Source: Desulfobacteraceae bacterium 4572_89 (GTDB lineage: Bacteria > Desulfobacterota > Desulfobacteria > Desulfobacterales > Desulfobacteraceae). From it: a stretch of DNA of 47,905 nt. The stretch covers positions 1 to 47,905 of the forward strand of contig NBML01000003.1 of the NCBI GenBank assembly GCA_002085465.1, given 5' to 3'. The position numbers were made by a program, and so were the translations under genes. Below, piece after piece: positions 29,793-39,093 of the stretch. Under the pieces are notes generated by a model. That model searched no databases. It was not told the DNA's origin and was given only the letters and a program-made list of their open reading frames with translations. The stretch's first letter is position 1. The number at the start of each line of letters is the position of its first letter.

Positions 29793-30691
29793 TAGGCTCT
29801 GTCCTCCATATTTTTTCCCAGGAGTCCGTTGGGCATGGCAATTAAAATAATAATAAGTGAACCAAATACAAAAGCATCTCTGTATGAAGAATAAATTGGT
29901 GGTAAAAGACCCACAAAAAGTACTTCTGCCAGTCCCAGTATAAATCCGCCAAGAATGGCACCCGGAATTGATCCAACTCCACCAATAACGGCTGCAACAA
30001 AGGATTTCAGCCCTGGAATATAACCCATTAAAGGATCTATCTGTCCAAATTTTCCTCCCCACATTAATCCTGCAATGCCTGCAAGACCACTTCCTATGGC
30101 AAACGTGGCCATGATTGTCTTGTTGATATTAATTCCCATTAACCTTGCCACATCAATATTTTCAGCCGTTGCCCTCATGGCAATACCCAATTTTGTTTTT
30201 TTAACCAGAAGAATAAGGGCTATCATAAGAAAAATAGCGGTCAAAATAATAATAAGATCAACTACTCTGAAGCTTACAGGTCCCAATTGAAACAGGGTCT
30301 GCATATAATCGGGAAAACTGAAATTTCGCGGCTGGGCGCTTAAGGTGAGTATTCCAAGATTCTGGAGCATGATGGAGATACCCAGGGATGCGATAAATCC
30401 GGTTACTTGAGGTGCACCCCGCATTGGCCGAAAGCTGATTCTTTCAATGAGTATCCCCACACTGCAGCCGGTTAAAAGGACAAAGAATGCAACCAGGGGG
30501 AAGGGGAGACCTGCGGTTTCCATAAAGGCCAATGTTGCAAAGGCACCAATCATGACAATATCGCCATGGGCAAAATTAATAAGCCGGACAATACCGTAAA
30601 TCATTGAAAATCCGATTGCAACTAGGGCATACATACTTCCAAGTATCACACCATTGGCCAGCTGCTGCGCAATGTACCCTGAGTCCATCAT
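29792..30691 (-). CDS. livH: Liv-type ABC permease LivH
   Basis: The 299-residue membrane protein begins MMDSGYIAQQLANGVILGSMYALVAIGFSMIYGIVRLINFAHGDIVMIGAF, the standard LivH opening. It contains the AMRATAENIDVARLMGININKT coupling segment that contacts the ATPases, and GSIPGAILGGFILGLAEVL near the C-terminus. About eight transmembrane helices are visible. It overlaps livF by four bases (ATGA) and livM by one, so translation is coupled through the operon. Confidence 0.93.
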   Translation of the reverse strand: MMDSGYIAQQLANGVILGSMYALVAIGFSMIYGIVRLINFAHGDIVMIGAFATLAFMETAGLPFPLVAFFVLLTGCSVGILIERISFRPMRGAPQVTGFIASLGISIMLQNLGILTLSAQPRNFSFPDYMQTLFQLGPVSFRVVDLIIILTAIFLMIALILLVKKTKLGIAMRATAENIDVARLMGININKTIMATFAIGSGLAGIAGLMWGGKFGQIDPLMGYIPGLKSFVAAVIGGVGSIPGAILGGFILGLAEVLFVGLLPPIYSSYRDAFVFGSLIIILIAMPNGLLGKNMEDRA

Positions 30692-31410
30692 TCACCTCCA
30701 AGGTAGGCTTTTTGTACCATGGGATTACGGGCAAGGTCTGAACTTTTGCCGTAAAGAGCTACAGAGCCTGTTTCAAGAACATATGCCCTATGGGAAAGCT
30801 CCAATGCCATAACAGCATTTTGTTCCACAAGCAGGATGGTCACACCCTGGGAATTTATTTTTAATAGCATATTGAAAATGGTCTCAATGATAAGGGGAGC
30901 AAGCCCCAGGGAAGGTTCATCCAGGATCAAAAGTTTTGGCCGGCTCATAAGGGAACGGCCAAGGGCAAGCATCATCTGCTCTCCGCCTGAGAGGTTTCCT
31001 GCTGCCTGATTTGATCGCTCCCCAAGTATGGGGAACATTTTGTTGACAATTTGAAGATCCTTTTCTATTTCATTGTCTGAACGCAGATAAGCGCCCACAA
31101 GTAAATTTTCTTTTACGGAAAGCTGGGAAAAAATACCCCTTCCCTCGGGACATTGGGAAATCCCTGCTCCAACGATTTGTTCTGGTGCCATGGAAGAGAT
31201 ATCAACTGCTGTTTTACCTTTTCTCGATGAATAGAGTATTTTTCCTTTTTCAGGTCTCAAAAGACCTGAAATTGTTTTTAAGGTGGTTGTTTTTCCAGCA
31301 CCGTTTGCACCTATCAAAGCTATGATTTCCCCATGACCTACATGGAGATCCACCTGGTGCAGCACATGGGTTTTCCCTCTGTAAACATCAATTTTTTCAA
31401 TTATCAGCAT
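30688..31410 (-). CDS. livF: Liv-type ABC ATPase LivF
   Basis: I start at ATG 31410 (MLIIEKIDVYRGKTHVLHQV), giving 240 residues; the open frame extends upstream but into livG sequence. Walker A is GANGAGKTTTLKTI, the signature is LSGGEQMMLALGRSLM, and Walker B is KLLILDEPSLGLAP. The Q-loop-region AGISQCPEGRGIF is typical of LivF (VPEGR). It hydrolyses ATP together with LivG to drive import. It overlaps the end of livG by 14 bases. Confidence 0.93.
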   Translation of the reverse strand: MLIIEKIDVYRGKTHVLHQVDLHVGHGEIIALIGANGAGKTTTLKTISGLLRPEKGKILYSSRKGKTAVDISSMAPEQIVGAGISQCPEGRGIFSQLSVKENLLVGAYLRSDNEIEKDLQIVNKMFPILGERSNQAAGNLSGGEQMMLALGRSLMSRPKLLILDEPSLGLAPLIIETIFNMLLKINSQGVTILLVEQNAVMALELSHRAYVLETGSVALYGKSSDLARNPMVQKAYLGGE

Positions 31411-32194
31411 GTATTTTTTCCTTTGATGAACCAAGATATGCCTTGATAACATCAGGGGAGTTTTGAATCTCTTCCGGGGTTCCGCTGGCAAGCATAAGTC
31501 CCTGATTCAGAACCTGGATACGCTGGCAGAGATTCATCACCAGACGCATGTCATGCTCGACAATTAAAATGGTCATATTGTAGTCTAAATGAATTTTTTT
31601 TATGGTGTTCATGAGGGCCCTGGTTTCCTGGGGATTCATTCCAGCGGCTGGTTCATCAAGGAGCAAAAGTGTTGGATCTGTAGCAAGTGCCCGGGCAATT
31701 TCCATTCTTCTTTGATCACCATAGGGAAGCTTTTTGGCTGGTTCATATATAAGACCTGTAAGACCCATCATTTCAGCAAAATCCAATGCTTTCCGGTTAA
31801 TTTTTTCTTCGGTTTGACGAAATTTTACCGAGTGGCAGATGGTATTAAATAATCCAAGGCCATGGTGCATGTGAAAGGCTACTTTTATATTGTCCAGAAC
31901 ACTGAGTTCACCGAAAAGCCTTATATTCTGAAAGGTTCTTGCAATTCCAGTTCTGCTTGTCTGGGAAGGAGAATATTTTGTGATATTTTTTGAATTAAAA
32001 AAAATTTTTCCGGAACTAGGTTTTAAAACACCCGACAAAAGATTGAATACCGTGGTTTTACCGGCACCATTGGGACCAATCAGCCCCACCAGCTCACCTT
32101 GCTCCAGATTCAGGTTAAAATCAGATACAGCCACAAGCCCACCGAATCTTTTTTCCAGGCCTTCCACCTGGAGCAAATAATTTTTCTGGGCCAA
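31397..32194 (-). CDS. livG: Liv-type ABC ATPase LivG
   Basis: Walker A is GPNGAGKTTVFNLL, the signature region is KLPYGDQRRMEIARAL (the LPYGxQR form typical of LivG), and Walker B is LLLLDEPAAGMNP. I place the start at TTG 32194, preceded by AAAAAGGAG with 6-7 bases spacing, giving 265 residues beginning (M)AQKNYLLQVEGLEKRFGG. The frame is open to ATG 32245, but that region lacks a ribosome site. It is the first gene of the transporter operon, followed by livF, livH, livM, the binding protein and the creatininase-family gene. Confidence 0.92.
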   Translation of the reverse strand: MAQKNYLLQVEGLEKRFGGLVAVSDFNLNLEQGELVGLIGPNGAGKTTVFNLLSGVLKPSSGKIFFNSKNITKYSPSQTSRTGIARTFQNIRLFGELSVLDNIKVAFHMHHGLGLFNTICHSVKFRQTEEKINRKALDFAEMMGLTGLIYEPAKKLPYGDQRRMEIARALATDPTLLLLDEPAAGMNPQETRALMNTIKKIHLDYNMTILIVEHDMRLVMNLCQRIQVLNQGLMLASGTPEEIQNSPDVIKAYLGSSKEKIHADN

Positions 32195-32328
32195 GGTTTT
32201 CTCCTTTTTTATTATTACATGGATCAGGATCTGAATTTTATTCACAAGGATACAGATATCTAATAATTTTTTAGGGTTATGGTAGATATATTAAATTGGT
32301 ATGTAAATATAGGAAAAATAGAGTTTAT

Positions 32329-32347
32329 ATATAGGTAAAACCTATAT
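32329..32347. repeat. Small stem-loop between the response regulator and livG
   Basis: ATATAGGT (32329-32336) and ACCTATAT (32340-32347) form an 8-base stem with an AAA loop, 18 bases past the stop of the response regulator on the minus strand. The T-run lies on the plus-strand side, so it is a poor terminator for the regulator transcript. It may separate two minus-strand transcripts only partly. Confidence 0.35.
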
Positions 32348-32364
32348 GTTTTTAAAAAATAGAA

Positions 32365-33243
32365 CTATTGAAGGGTAATTTCGTTGAGATAGGCCACCAG
32401 GTTAATTTTTTTACCCAGCAATCCCAGTTTTTTTCTAAGGTTTTGACGGTGAAATGAGATGGCATGTTCAGATATGTACAATAAATCTGCAATTTCCATA
32501 TTGGTTTTTCCCATTTTAATCAAGGCTGCAACTTCCATTTCCCTGCGAGTAAGTCCCATTGCCCTTGCATAAAGTCTGCCTGAAAACTGGGAGGTGATCT
32601 CATTTAAATTGGATTCAATAACATCTGCCAGGGCCTTTTGTTGAATGGCCAGGTTGGTTTCTTTTAATTTTTTTAGATAGGGCATTACCAGTGAATTAAT
32701 ATTATTAAGCACGCTTTTTTCAAATTTTTCCCTTTCGGATTGACGATGATCCAAAAGGACTTTCAGTGCAGTATTGGATTCTTCCAGCTTGGCAGTTCTG
32801 CGCTGTACCATATTTTCCAGGTTTTGTGTCATCTTACGGAGTGCAAGGTGAAGTTTTACCCGTGCCAGAACTTCTTCTTCCTGAAAAGGTTTGGTAATAT
32901 AGTCCATGCCACCGGCTTTAAATGCCTGAATTTTATCATCAGGTTCTTCAAGGCCACTGATAAAAATAACAGGTATTGAGCAGGTGTCAGCATCATTTTT
33001 CAATTGTCTGCATACCTCAAAACCATTTATTTCCGGCATTTTGATATCCAGAATAATAAGGTCTGGACGCTGCAGGGAAATTGCATTCAGAGCCACACGC
33101 CCATTTAAGGCCTGTCTCACCCTAAATCCCTGAACCGATAAAATATTTGAGAGAAGTTTAAGGCTTTCCGGGCTGTCATCAATGACCATGATGATTTCTT
33201 TACCCGGGACCAGGCTGTCAATACTGGAGAAATTTTTTTTCAT
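32365..33243 (-). CDS. Response regulator: REC, coiled coil, LuxR-type HTH
   Basis: The 292-residue protein has an N-terminal receiver domain with the acidic pair VIDDSPES, the phospho-acceptor Asp66 (DLIILDIKMP), and the conserved Lys in DYITKPFQ. A coiled-coil segment follows (about 135-180, NLENMVQRRTAKLEESN). A LuxR/FixJ helix-turn-helix ends the protein (about 228-285, LTRREMEVAALIKMGKTNMEIADLLYISEHAISFHRQNLRKKLG). It is a DNA-binding output regulator. The hybrid kinase gene ends 24 bases upstream on the same strand and is its likely partner. The Liv importer lies directly downstream and is a plausible target. Confidence 0.9.
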   Translation of the reverse strand: MKKNFSSIDSLVPGKEIIMVIDDSPESLKLLSNILSVQGFRVRQALNGRVALNAISLQRPDLIILDIKMPEINGFEVCRQLKNDADTCSIPVIFISGLEEPDDKIQAFKAGGMDYITKPFQEEEVLARVKLHLALRKMTQNLENMVQRRTAKLEESNTALKVLLDHRQSEREKFEKSVLNNINSLVMPYLKKLKETNLAIQQKALADVIESNLNEITSQFSGRLYARAMGLTRREMEVAALIKMGKTNMEIADLLYISEHAISFHRQNLRKKLGLLGKKINLVAYLNEITLQ

Positions 33244-33267
33244 TTATAATTTTCCAAAGATAGGTTT

Positions 33268-36150
33268 TTAATCAATTTTAGTCAATATATCTTCAAACCT
33301 GAACCTGCCAGCCATTGTTGTTAATGCATCTGCCGTTTTATTGTCAAGAATACGGATTTTTTCAATACATGCCATGGTACGTTTAAAATTGAGTTCAGCA
33401 GCAGCCGATTTCAGCTCCGCAACCAATGGCTCCGGTAAATTCTCCTGGAAACCTGATTCCAGAGACGTTTCATTGGAAATATAAACAGACTTTTCAATTG
33501 TTTTTTCTTCGTATATATATTGTACACCAAGGTACTGGGTCAGCAAGGCAAACAATTTTGTTTCATCATAGGGCTTAAGAATAAAGTCATCGCATCCAGC
33601 CGCCAGTATATCAAGGTGCTCGTTTTCAAAAGCATGGGCCGTGAGTGCGATGATGGGCGTGCTGTCACCTTCCCTGGCGGCCTTAATTTTTTGAGTGGCA
33701 GTTATTCCATCCATTATGGGCATGCGGATATCCATGAGAATAAGATGGGGGCTATATTTAAAAAATATTTCAACGCCTTCTTCACCATTAGCTGCTGTGT
33801 GGACCTCAAACCCAATTGTTTGAAGCAGCCGGGTCAGTATCATCCGGCTTTCTTTATGATCCTCTACAAGTAGAATTCGGTATACAGGCTGGTCCGGCGC
33901 CAACCCAATGGGGCGGTTGATTGTTTCTGTCCTGGGTAAATCACCAGAATTCGCCACCTGGACGGGCAGATCAAACCAGAAACTTGACCCTTTGCCTTTT
34001 CTGCTTTTTACCTGTAAATTACTTCCTACGATTTGAACGAAATATTGACTGATGGCCAAACCAAGCCCGGTTCCGGTCTTTTTATCTGTTCTGGGGCCGT
34101 CCTGGGTAAATGGATCAAATATGATGTTGATATTTTTTTTATCAATACCAATACCGGTATCTGTTATTTTAAACCGAATCCATAAATCCGGCTTATGAAA
34201 AGGCTGGTTTCCATTTTTTAATGGGTTTGGGATGATAGATCTATTTTTTTTTGAGACATTCAACACCACACTTCCCTCATGGGTAAAGTTTATGGCATTG
34301 CCAAGCAGATTAAAGAGTATCTGCCGTAATTTTCTTTTGTCTGTTCTTATATATTGGGGAAGATCCAAAGATTTTTCAAAAAAAAATAAAATATTTTTTT
34401 CAACAGCACGCTGTTGAAACATCATGGCAATACCTTTTAAAAAATAGATAAGATCAAAGTTTTCAATATTAAATGAGGTCTGCCTGCTTTCAATTTTGGA
34501 CATATCCAGCACATCATTGATTAATTCCAGCAGATGGTCTCCGCTGCGATGAATAAGGCTCAGGTTTTCAAGCTGTTCCGGAGTGATCTTGGGATCTCTT
34601 TCCATCAAATGACTGAACCCCAATATGATGTTTAACGGGGTTCTCAGTTCATGGGACATGTTGGCTAGAAATTCTCTTTTAGCCTGGTTGGAGGTTTCAG
34701 CTGTTTCCTTGGCTTTGACCAAATCCAGGGTACGGGCTGATACTTCGGCCTCTAAATTTTTTTTGGCTTTTTCAATATCTCCATAGTTTTTTTTTAAGCG
34801 GTTTTCCATTTCCATAAATGTTCGAACCAAGAGCCCCACTTCATCCAGGCGTGGATGAAGTGAATTCAATTTTTCCAATGATCCATCCAGACCGGGCTGA
34901 TTTCCAGTGGTTGCATCGAAACTCTTCACTGTTTTAGTCAACAACCCCAGGGGCAGCGCGACATTTTTGTGAACCACCAGATAAATTATGAACAATGCCG
35001 TTACCAAAGAACCCAAACCAACCACCACCATAAAATAGGCATTCTTTATAATTTTTTCCTTGAACAGGGATTTGGAATAAATAGAGATAAAATACCAATC
35101 AGGGCCTTCTATCTTTGTTACAGCAATAAATTCATCATTTTCAACATTATCAAGGATGGTTGGAAAGGTTGAGGCTGATTCTATCTTGTTGAAAATGGAT
35201 AAAAGTTGTTTGTCTTTTGCAGACGCAATGGTGAATTTTGTATCCTGGGCTGAAGTAATTTCCGCCATTTTATATGGATGTACAATGATACGGCCGTCCT
35301 GGCCGATGATGATACTATAGGAAGCGATCAGGCTGTCGCTTAAAGTACGGTTGAATAGATCATTGCTCTTGATATCTGTTCCAACTATACCGATTTGTCT
35401 GCCATTAATATCAATGGGCAGGGCTGAGGAGATCATCCAGTGATTTGCAGGGGAGTCAAAATAAATACCCGTCCACACAAGATTTCGAAGAGGATTGTTT
35501 TTCTTTTTTGTACCAGAAAACCAGGATTCATTTTCCCAGTTATGATTCGCTGAAATATTAAGGCTCCATGGAATTTCAGGCCAATAAGTCAAAGAGACTT
35601 TTTCCGGTGCAACAAACCAGAGGTTCACAAACCTGGAACGCCATGCCGGACCATATTTCAATAGCAGGTCATAGGCAATTCCCATACGACGCTGGATTTC
35701 TCTTGTGGCCTCAACCCCAGGAGCCATAATAATTCCAATTCCCTGCTCAAAGCTTCCATTTTCAGTCCACACACCATCAAAATATTGACGAAGAGAACGT
35801 ATGGTTCCATCCTTTTTCTTTTCCATATGGGATTCAAACCAATGTTCGAAATCAAGTTTTGGATTTGTTTCATATTGAAATAAGAATTCATTTTTTAAGC
35901 GAATTAAATTATCCTTGGCCAGACAAAAAAGTTCGCTCTCCCGTTTTCCCCGTTGAACAATATACTCCAGTAACTGGTCGTAAAACTGAACCTCTGTTTT
36001 TTTAATCAGGTAATTGTAGGTGATGGAGGTGGAAACAAGAATCAGGAAGGCAAATAAAAAAAATAGTCGTTTGATAATTGTACGGGACAGGGGCACCGAT
36101 CTGATATTAGACGGGTCAAATGAGCTATAACTGTTTTTTATATTTTTCAT
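33268..36150 (-). CDS. Hybrid sensor histidine kinase with extracytoplasmic Cache-like domain
   Basis: The 960-residue protein has two membrane helices (about 28-48 and 371-394) enclosing a periplasmic sensor of about 320 residues with dCache-like features (WFSGTKKKNNP, GIVGTDIKSNDLFNR, GQDGRIIVHP). A HAMP-like linker and coiled coil (about 395-485) lead to HisKA with His500 (MSHELRTPLN), then HATPase boxes near 618 (NLLGNAINF), 664 (DTGIGI) and 692 (TGTGLGLAI). A receiver domain has Asp807 (LILMDIRMP). The last 70 residues (about 890-960) are helical and not a clear Hpt. Such Cache domains often bind amino acids or small organic acids, which fits the neighbouring Liv importer. It precedes the LuxR-type response regulator by 24 bases. 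Confidence 0.9.
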   Translation of the reverse strand: MKNIKNSYSSFDPSNIRSVPLSRTIIKRLFFLFAFLILVSTSITYNYLIKKTEVQFYDQLLEYIVQRGKRESELFCLAKDNLIRLKNEFLFQYETNPKLDFEHWFESHMEKKKDGTIRSLRQYFDGVWTENGSFEQGIGIIMAPGVEATREIQRRMGIAYDLLLKYGPAWRSRFVNLWFVAPEKVSLTYWPEIPWSLNISANHNWENESWFSGTKKKNNPLRNLVWTGIYFDSPANHWMISSALPIDINGRQIGIVGTDIKSNDLFNRTLSDSLIASYSIIIGQDGRIIVHPYKMAEITSAQDTKFTIASAKDKQLLSIFNKIESASTFPTILDNVENDEFIAVTKIEGPDWYFISIYSKSLFKEKIIKNAYFMVVVGLGSLVTALFIIYLVVHKNVALPLGLLTKTVKSFDATTGNQPGLDGSLEKLNSLHPRLDEVGLLVRTFMEMENRLKKNYGDIEKAKKNLEAEVSARTLDLVKAKETAETSNQAKREFLANMSHELRTPLNIILGFSHLMERDPKITPEQLENLSLIHRSGDHLLELINDVLDMSKIESRQTSFNIENFDLIYFLKGIAMMFQQRAVEKNILFFFEKSLDLPQYIRTDKRKLRQILFNLLGNAINFTHEGSVVLNVSKKNRSIIPNPLKNGNQPFHKPDLWIRFKITDTGIGIDKKNINIIFDPFTQDGPRTDKKTGTGLGLAISQYFVQIVGSNLQVKSRKGKGSSFWFDLPVQVANSGDLPRTETINRPIGLAPDQPVYRILLVEDHKESRMILTRLLQTIGFEVHTAANGEEGVEIFFKYSPHLILMDIRMPIMDGITATQKIKAAREGDSTPIIALTAHAFENEHLDILAAGCDDFILKPYDETKLFALLTQYLGVQYIYEEKTIEKSVYISNETSLESGFQENLPEPLVAELKSAAAELNFKRTMACIEKIRILDNKTADALTTMAGRFRFEDILTKID

Positions 36151-36181
36151 TTAAAGGGTGCAAAATAGCTTGTTATAAGAC

Positions 36182-37393
36182 TCATCTTCCAGGAGGTATG
36201 GTCATATTTTCCATTGCTTTTTTCATCTGGCGGACAGCCTGTTTCAGACGCTCTTCATTTTCCACCAGGGCCAGGCGAAGATATCCTTCCCCTTCTTCGC
36301 TGAATCCGATTCCCGGGGCAACGGCAACATTGGCGCTGTTCATCATTTCAATGGCAAATTTCATGGACCCTATTTTATCAAAGGGCTTGGGAATTTTTAC
36401 CCAGACAAACATACCAGCCCTGGGTTTGGTAATATCCCAGCCGATCCGTTCAAGACCTGAACATAAAACATCTCTTCTTGTTTCATAGACCCTGGCCAAT
36501 TCCGGGATTGTATCGTCACAATCTCGTAAGGCAATAATTCCAGCCACCTGGATGGCTGAAAAAATACCATAATCAAAATAGCCCTTTATTTTACCCAGGG
36601 CCTGGACTATTTTTTCGTTGCCCACACAATATCCGATTCTCCACCCGGCCATGTTATAGGATTTTGAAAAAGAGCCGAATTCAACCCCGATATCCTTTGC
36701 TCCATCCACCTCAAGAAAGCTGGGGGCCTGGTATCCGTCAAAGGTTATTTTTGAATAGGCGAAATCATTGATCACCATGAAATTAAACCGTTTGGCAAGT
36801 TTTACCACTTCCTTGAAAAATTCTTTATCCGTTACAACTCCGGTGGGGTTATGGGGGTAATTCAGCATTAATACTTTTGGCTTGGGATAACAGGACTCGC
36901 AAATATTAATGATCCTGTCCAGAAAGCCTTTTTCAGGTTCAATGGGTATTTTCATTACATTGGCGCCGGCAATAACAGCAGCATATATATGGACGGGAAA
37001 TGCAGGGGAAGGTACCAGAACAGAATCTCCAGGTCCCATTATGGCCAGACAGAGGTGGGAGATTCCTTCTTTGGAGCCAATGGTGAAATAAGTTTCTTTT
37101 TCAGCATCCAGATCAATATTATAATGCCGTTTATAATATTTTGAGATTTCAATTTTTAAATGGGGCATACCCGAGGTTTCAGGATATCTATGGGACCTGG
37201 GGTCCTTGGCCACTTCCACCAGCTTTTCAATCACGGCAGAAGGGGTTGAATCCATGGGGTTTCCCATACCAAGATCAATGACATCATCCCCTTTTCGTCT
37301 CTTATCCATTTTCATTTTATTGATCATGCCAAACAAATAGGGCGGTAATTGATCCATGCGGCTTGCAAAACGAATGATATTATTATCTTCCAA
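36182..37393 (-). CDS. alaC: PLP-dependent aminotransferase, alanine transaminase-like
   Basis: The 403-residue protein is a class I/II fold type I aminotransferase. It shows VIDLGMGNPMDSTP near the N-terminus, LMLNYPHNPTG, NDFAYSKITFDG, and the PLP-lysine motif SFSKSYNMAGWRIGYCVGN. The C-terminal RLALVENEERLKQAV carries the substrate-carboxylate arginine. Its pattern matches the AlaC / LL-diaminopimelate aminotransferase-like group, which usually makes alanine from pyruvate and glutamate. The specificity is not certain. It is 31 bases upstream of the hybrid kinase on the same strand, so it may head that transcript. Confidence 0.85.
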   Translation of the reverse strand: MEDNNIIRFASRMDQLPPYLFGMINKMKMDKRRKGDDVIDLGMGNPMDSTPSAVIEKLVEVAKDPRSHRYPETSGMPHLKIEISKYYKRHYNIDLDAEKETYFTIGSKEGISHLCLAIMGPGDSVLVPSPAFPVHIYAAVIAGANVMKIPIEPEKGFLDRIINICESCYPKPKVLMLNYPHNPTGVVTDKEFFKEVVKLAKRFNFMVINDFAYSKITFDGYQAPSFLEVDGAKDIGVEFGSFSKSYNMAGWRIGYCVGNEKIVQALGKIKGYFDYGIFSAIQVAGIIALRDCDDTIPELARVYETRRDVLCSGLERIGWDITKPRAGMFVWVKIPKPFDKIGSMKFAIEMMNSANVAVAPGIGFSEEGEGYLRLALVENEERLKQAVRQMKKAMENMTIPPGR

Positions 37394-37611
37394 AACCAGG
37401 CTCCTTTTTTTTAAAAATATATTTAAGGACAGGAAGTAAGGAATATATCAGATTTTATTTATAGAATAAAAGCAAAAAAGAATATTATTTTGCCTGATTG
37501 CCAAGGGGAATAAAAAAATGGTATTTAATTCAGGAATATTTCCAGGAATAGTAAGACAGGAATAGTAATCAAAATAATTTTTAATTCCAGTTTTTGTAAA
37601 AGGGGGATACC
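37394..37611. promoter_or_regulatory. Divergent region between alaC and cbiA with short direct repeats
   Basis: CAGGAATA occurs three times, at 37531, 37543 and 37557, the last two followed by GTAA. Spacings of 12 and 14 bases could suit a regulator, but the copies are short. AAAAGGGGG (37598-37606) is the ribosome binding site of cbiA. No cobalamin riboswitch signature was recognised. Confidence 0.3.
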
Positions 37612-39093
37612 ATTAAAGGCTTTGTCATTGCTGCCACAGGCAGTGGAACTGGAAAAACCACCATCAGCCTGGCTATTTTATCCTATCTAAAGTCAAGGGG
37701 AATAAAGGTGGCACCGTTCAAGGTGGGACCGGATTTCATAGATCCGGGTCACCATGGAAAAATTGCAGGCAGAACAAGTTTTAACCTGGATTCATGGATG
37801 CTGCCCAGGGAGTATAACCAAAGGCTGTTTATGGAAAAGTCCAGGGGCATGGATCTGGCTGTGGTGGAAGGGGTTATGGGGCTGTTTGACGGGTATGATG
37901 CTCTATCAGAAACAGGATCCACAGCCCAGATGGCCAAATGGTTGAACCTTCCTGTGGTGCTTATTGTAAGCGCCAGGGGAAAGGCCAGGAGTGCAGCTGC
38001 CATTGTCAAGGGGTTTGAGGAGTTTGACAGGGATCTGAATATTGCCGGGGTAATTTTCAGCCAGACAGGCAGCCTTCGGCATTACGAATACCTTAAAGAT
38101 GCGGTGGAGCAGAATTGCAAGACCCCCTGTCTGGGATATATGCCAAATAATGAAAAGATCACAATGCCCGAGCGCCATCTGGGGCTGATGACAGCCGATG
38201 AACTGGAGATTTCCCCTGAAACGATTTCCATTCTTGTTTCCATGGTAAAAGATCATATCAACATGGATGGATTGATCAAAAATCTGTCCCCAGTGAAGTT
38301 TATTGGGTATGGTTCATATCTTTTAAAGCCTGACCAAAAAAAATTTTCATCTGAAGAGGCTCCTGTAATTGCCGTGGCAAGGGATAAGGCCTTTTGTTTT
38401 TATTACCAGGATAATATTGAAATTTTACAGGCAGCCGGGGCCAGTATTATATACTTTTCTCCCTTAACGGATAAAAGCCTCCCAAACAATATTGATGGGA
38501 TTTATTTTGGCGGGGGATATCCTGAAGTCTTTGCCAAAACCCTTTCCACCAGAACCGGCCTCATGGCCCGGATAAAGGCTCAAAGCAATGCAGGTATGCC
38601 CATATACGGGGAGTGCGGCGGTTTTATGTACCTGAGCAGCCAATTATCTGAAATGGGTACGGAGGCTAACCATGAAATGACCGGCTGCTTCAATTTTTCC
38701 GTTCAAATGTCCAGGCGGCTCAGGTCACTGGGATATCGGGAAATTATCCTGACTGAAGATACCATTATCGGGAAAAAAGGGGATGTACTTAAAGGACATG
38801 AATTCCATTATTCATCCTTAAAAGAGCTGGATTCTGAAGATCCCCAAGTCAAAAATGTTTACCACGTTACCACAAGGGCTGGCCAGGATATTACCCTGAA
38901 GGGCTTTCAGAAAAACAACACCCTTGCCTCCTATCTTCATGTTCATTTTGGTAGCAACCAGGGATGCGCACAAACTTTTGTCAATCATTGTGCTGAATTC
39001 AGGAAGACCCGTCTTATATCAGAACCAGAACCAGAATCTGTACTGGATTTCCAAGGAACGATTGCCTTTGATTCCCAGGAGAAGAGTCCATGA
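37612..39093 (+). CDS. cbiA: Cobyrinate a,c-diamide synthase (apparent ATT start codon)
   Basis: The conserved CbiA N-terminus, (M)KGFVIAATGSGTGKTT with the P-loop at residues 8-17, is encoded upstream of the first standard start (GTG 37708). In frame, the only codon at the expected position is ATT 37612, right after AAAAGGGGG, and an in-frame TAA lies at 37597. The full product is 493 residues. It has the KVGPDFIDPGHH segment, EGVMGLFDGY, and a C-terminal glutamine amidotransferase domain with nucleophile Cys335 (YGECGGFMYL) and HVHFGSN near the end. It amidates carboxylates a and c of cobyrinate using ATP and glutamine. Its stop overlaps the next gene (ATGA). Confidence 0.93.
   Translation: MKGFVIAATGSGTGKTTISLAILSYLKSRGIKVAPFKVGPDFIDPGHHGKIAGRTSFNLDSWMLPREYNQRLFMEKSRGMDLAVVEGVMGLFDGYDALSETGSTAQMAKWLNLPVVLIVSARGKARSAAAIVKGFEEFDRDLNIAGVIFSQTGSLRHYEYLKDAVEQNCKTPCLGYMPNNEKITMPERHLGLMTADELEISPETISILVSMVKDHINMDGLIKNLSPVKFIGYGSYLLKPDQKKFSSEEAPVIAVARDKAFCFYYQDNIEILQAAGASIIYFSPLTDKSLPNNIDGIYFGGGYPEVFAKTLSTRTGLMARIKAQSNAGMPIYGECGGFMYLSSQLSEMGTEANHEMTGCFNFSVQMSRRLRSLGYREIILTEDTIIGKKGDVLKGHEFHYSSLKELDSEDPQVKNVYHVTTRAGQDITLKGFQKNNTLASYLHVHFGSNQGCAQTFVNHCAEFRKTRLISEPEPESVLDFQGTIAFDSQEKSP

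Noticed and set aside
28794..30062. Long 422-residue form of LivM
   Set aside because: The first 90 residues are an off-frame reading of livH; the GTG at 29792 overlapping the livH stop gives the normal length.
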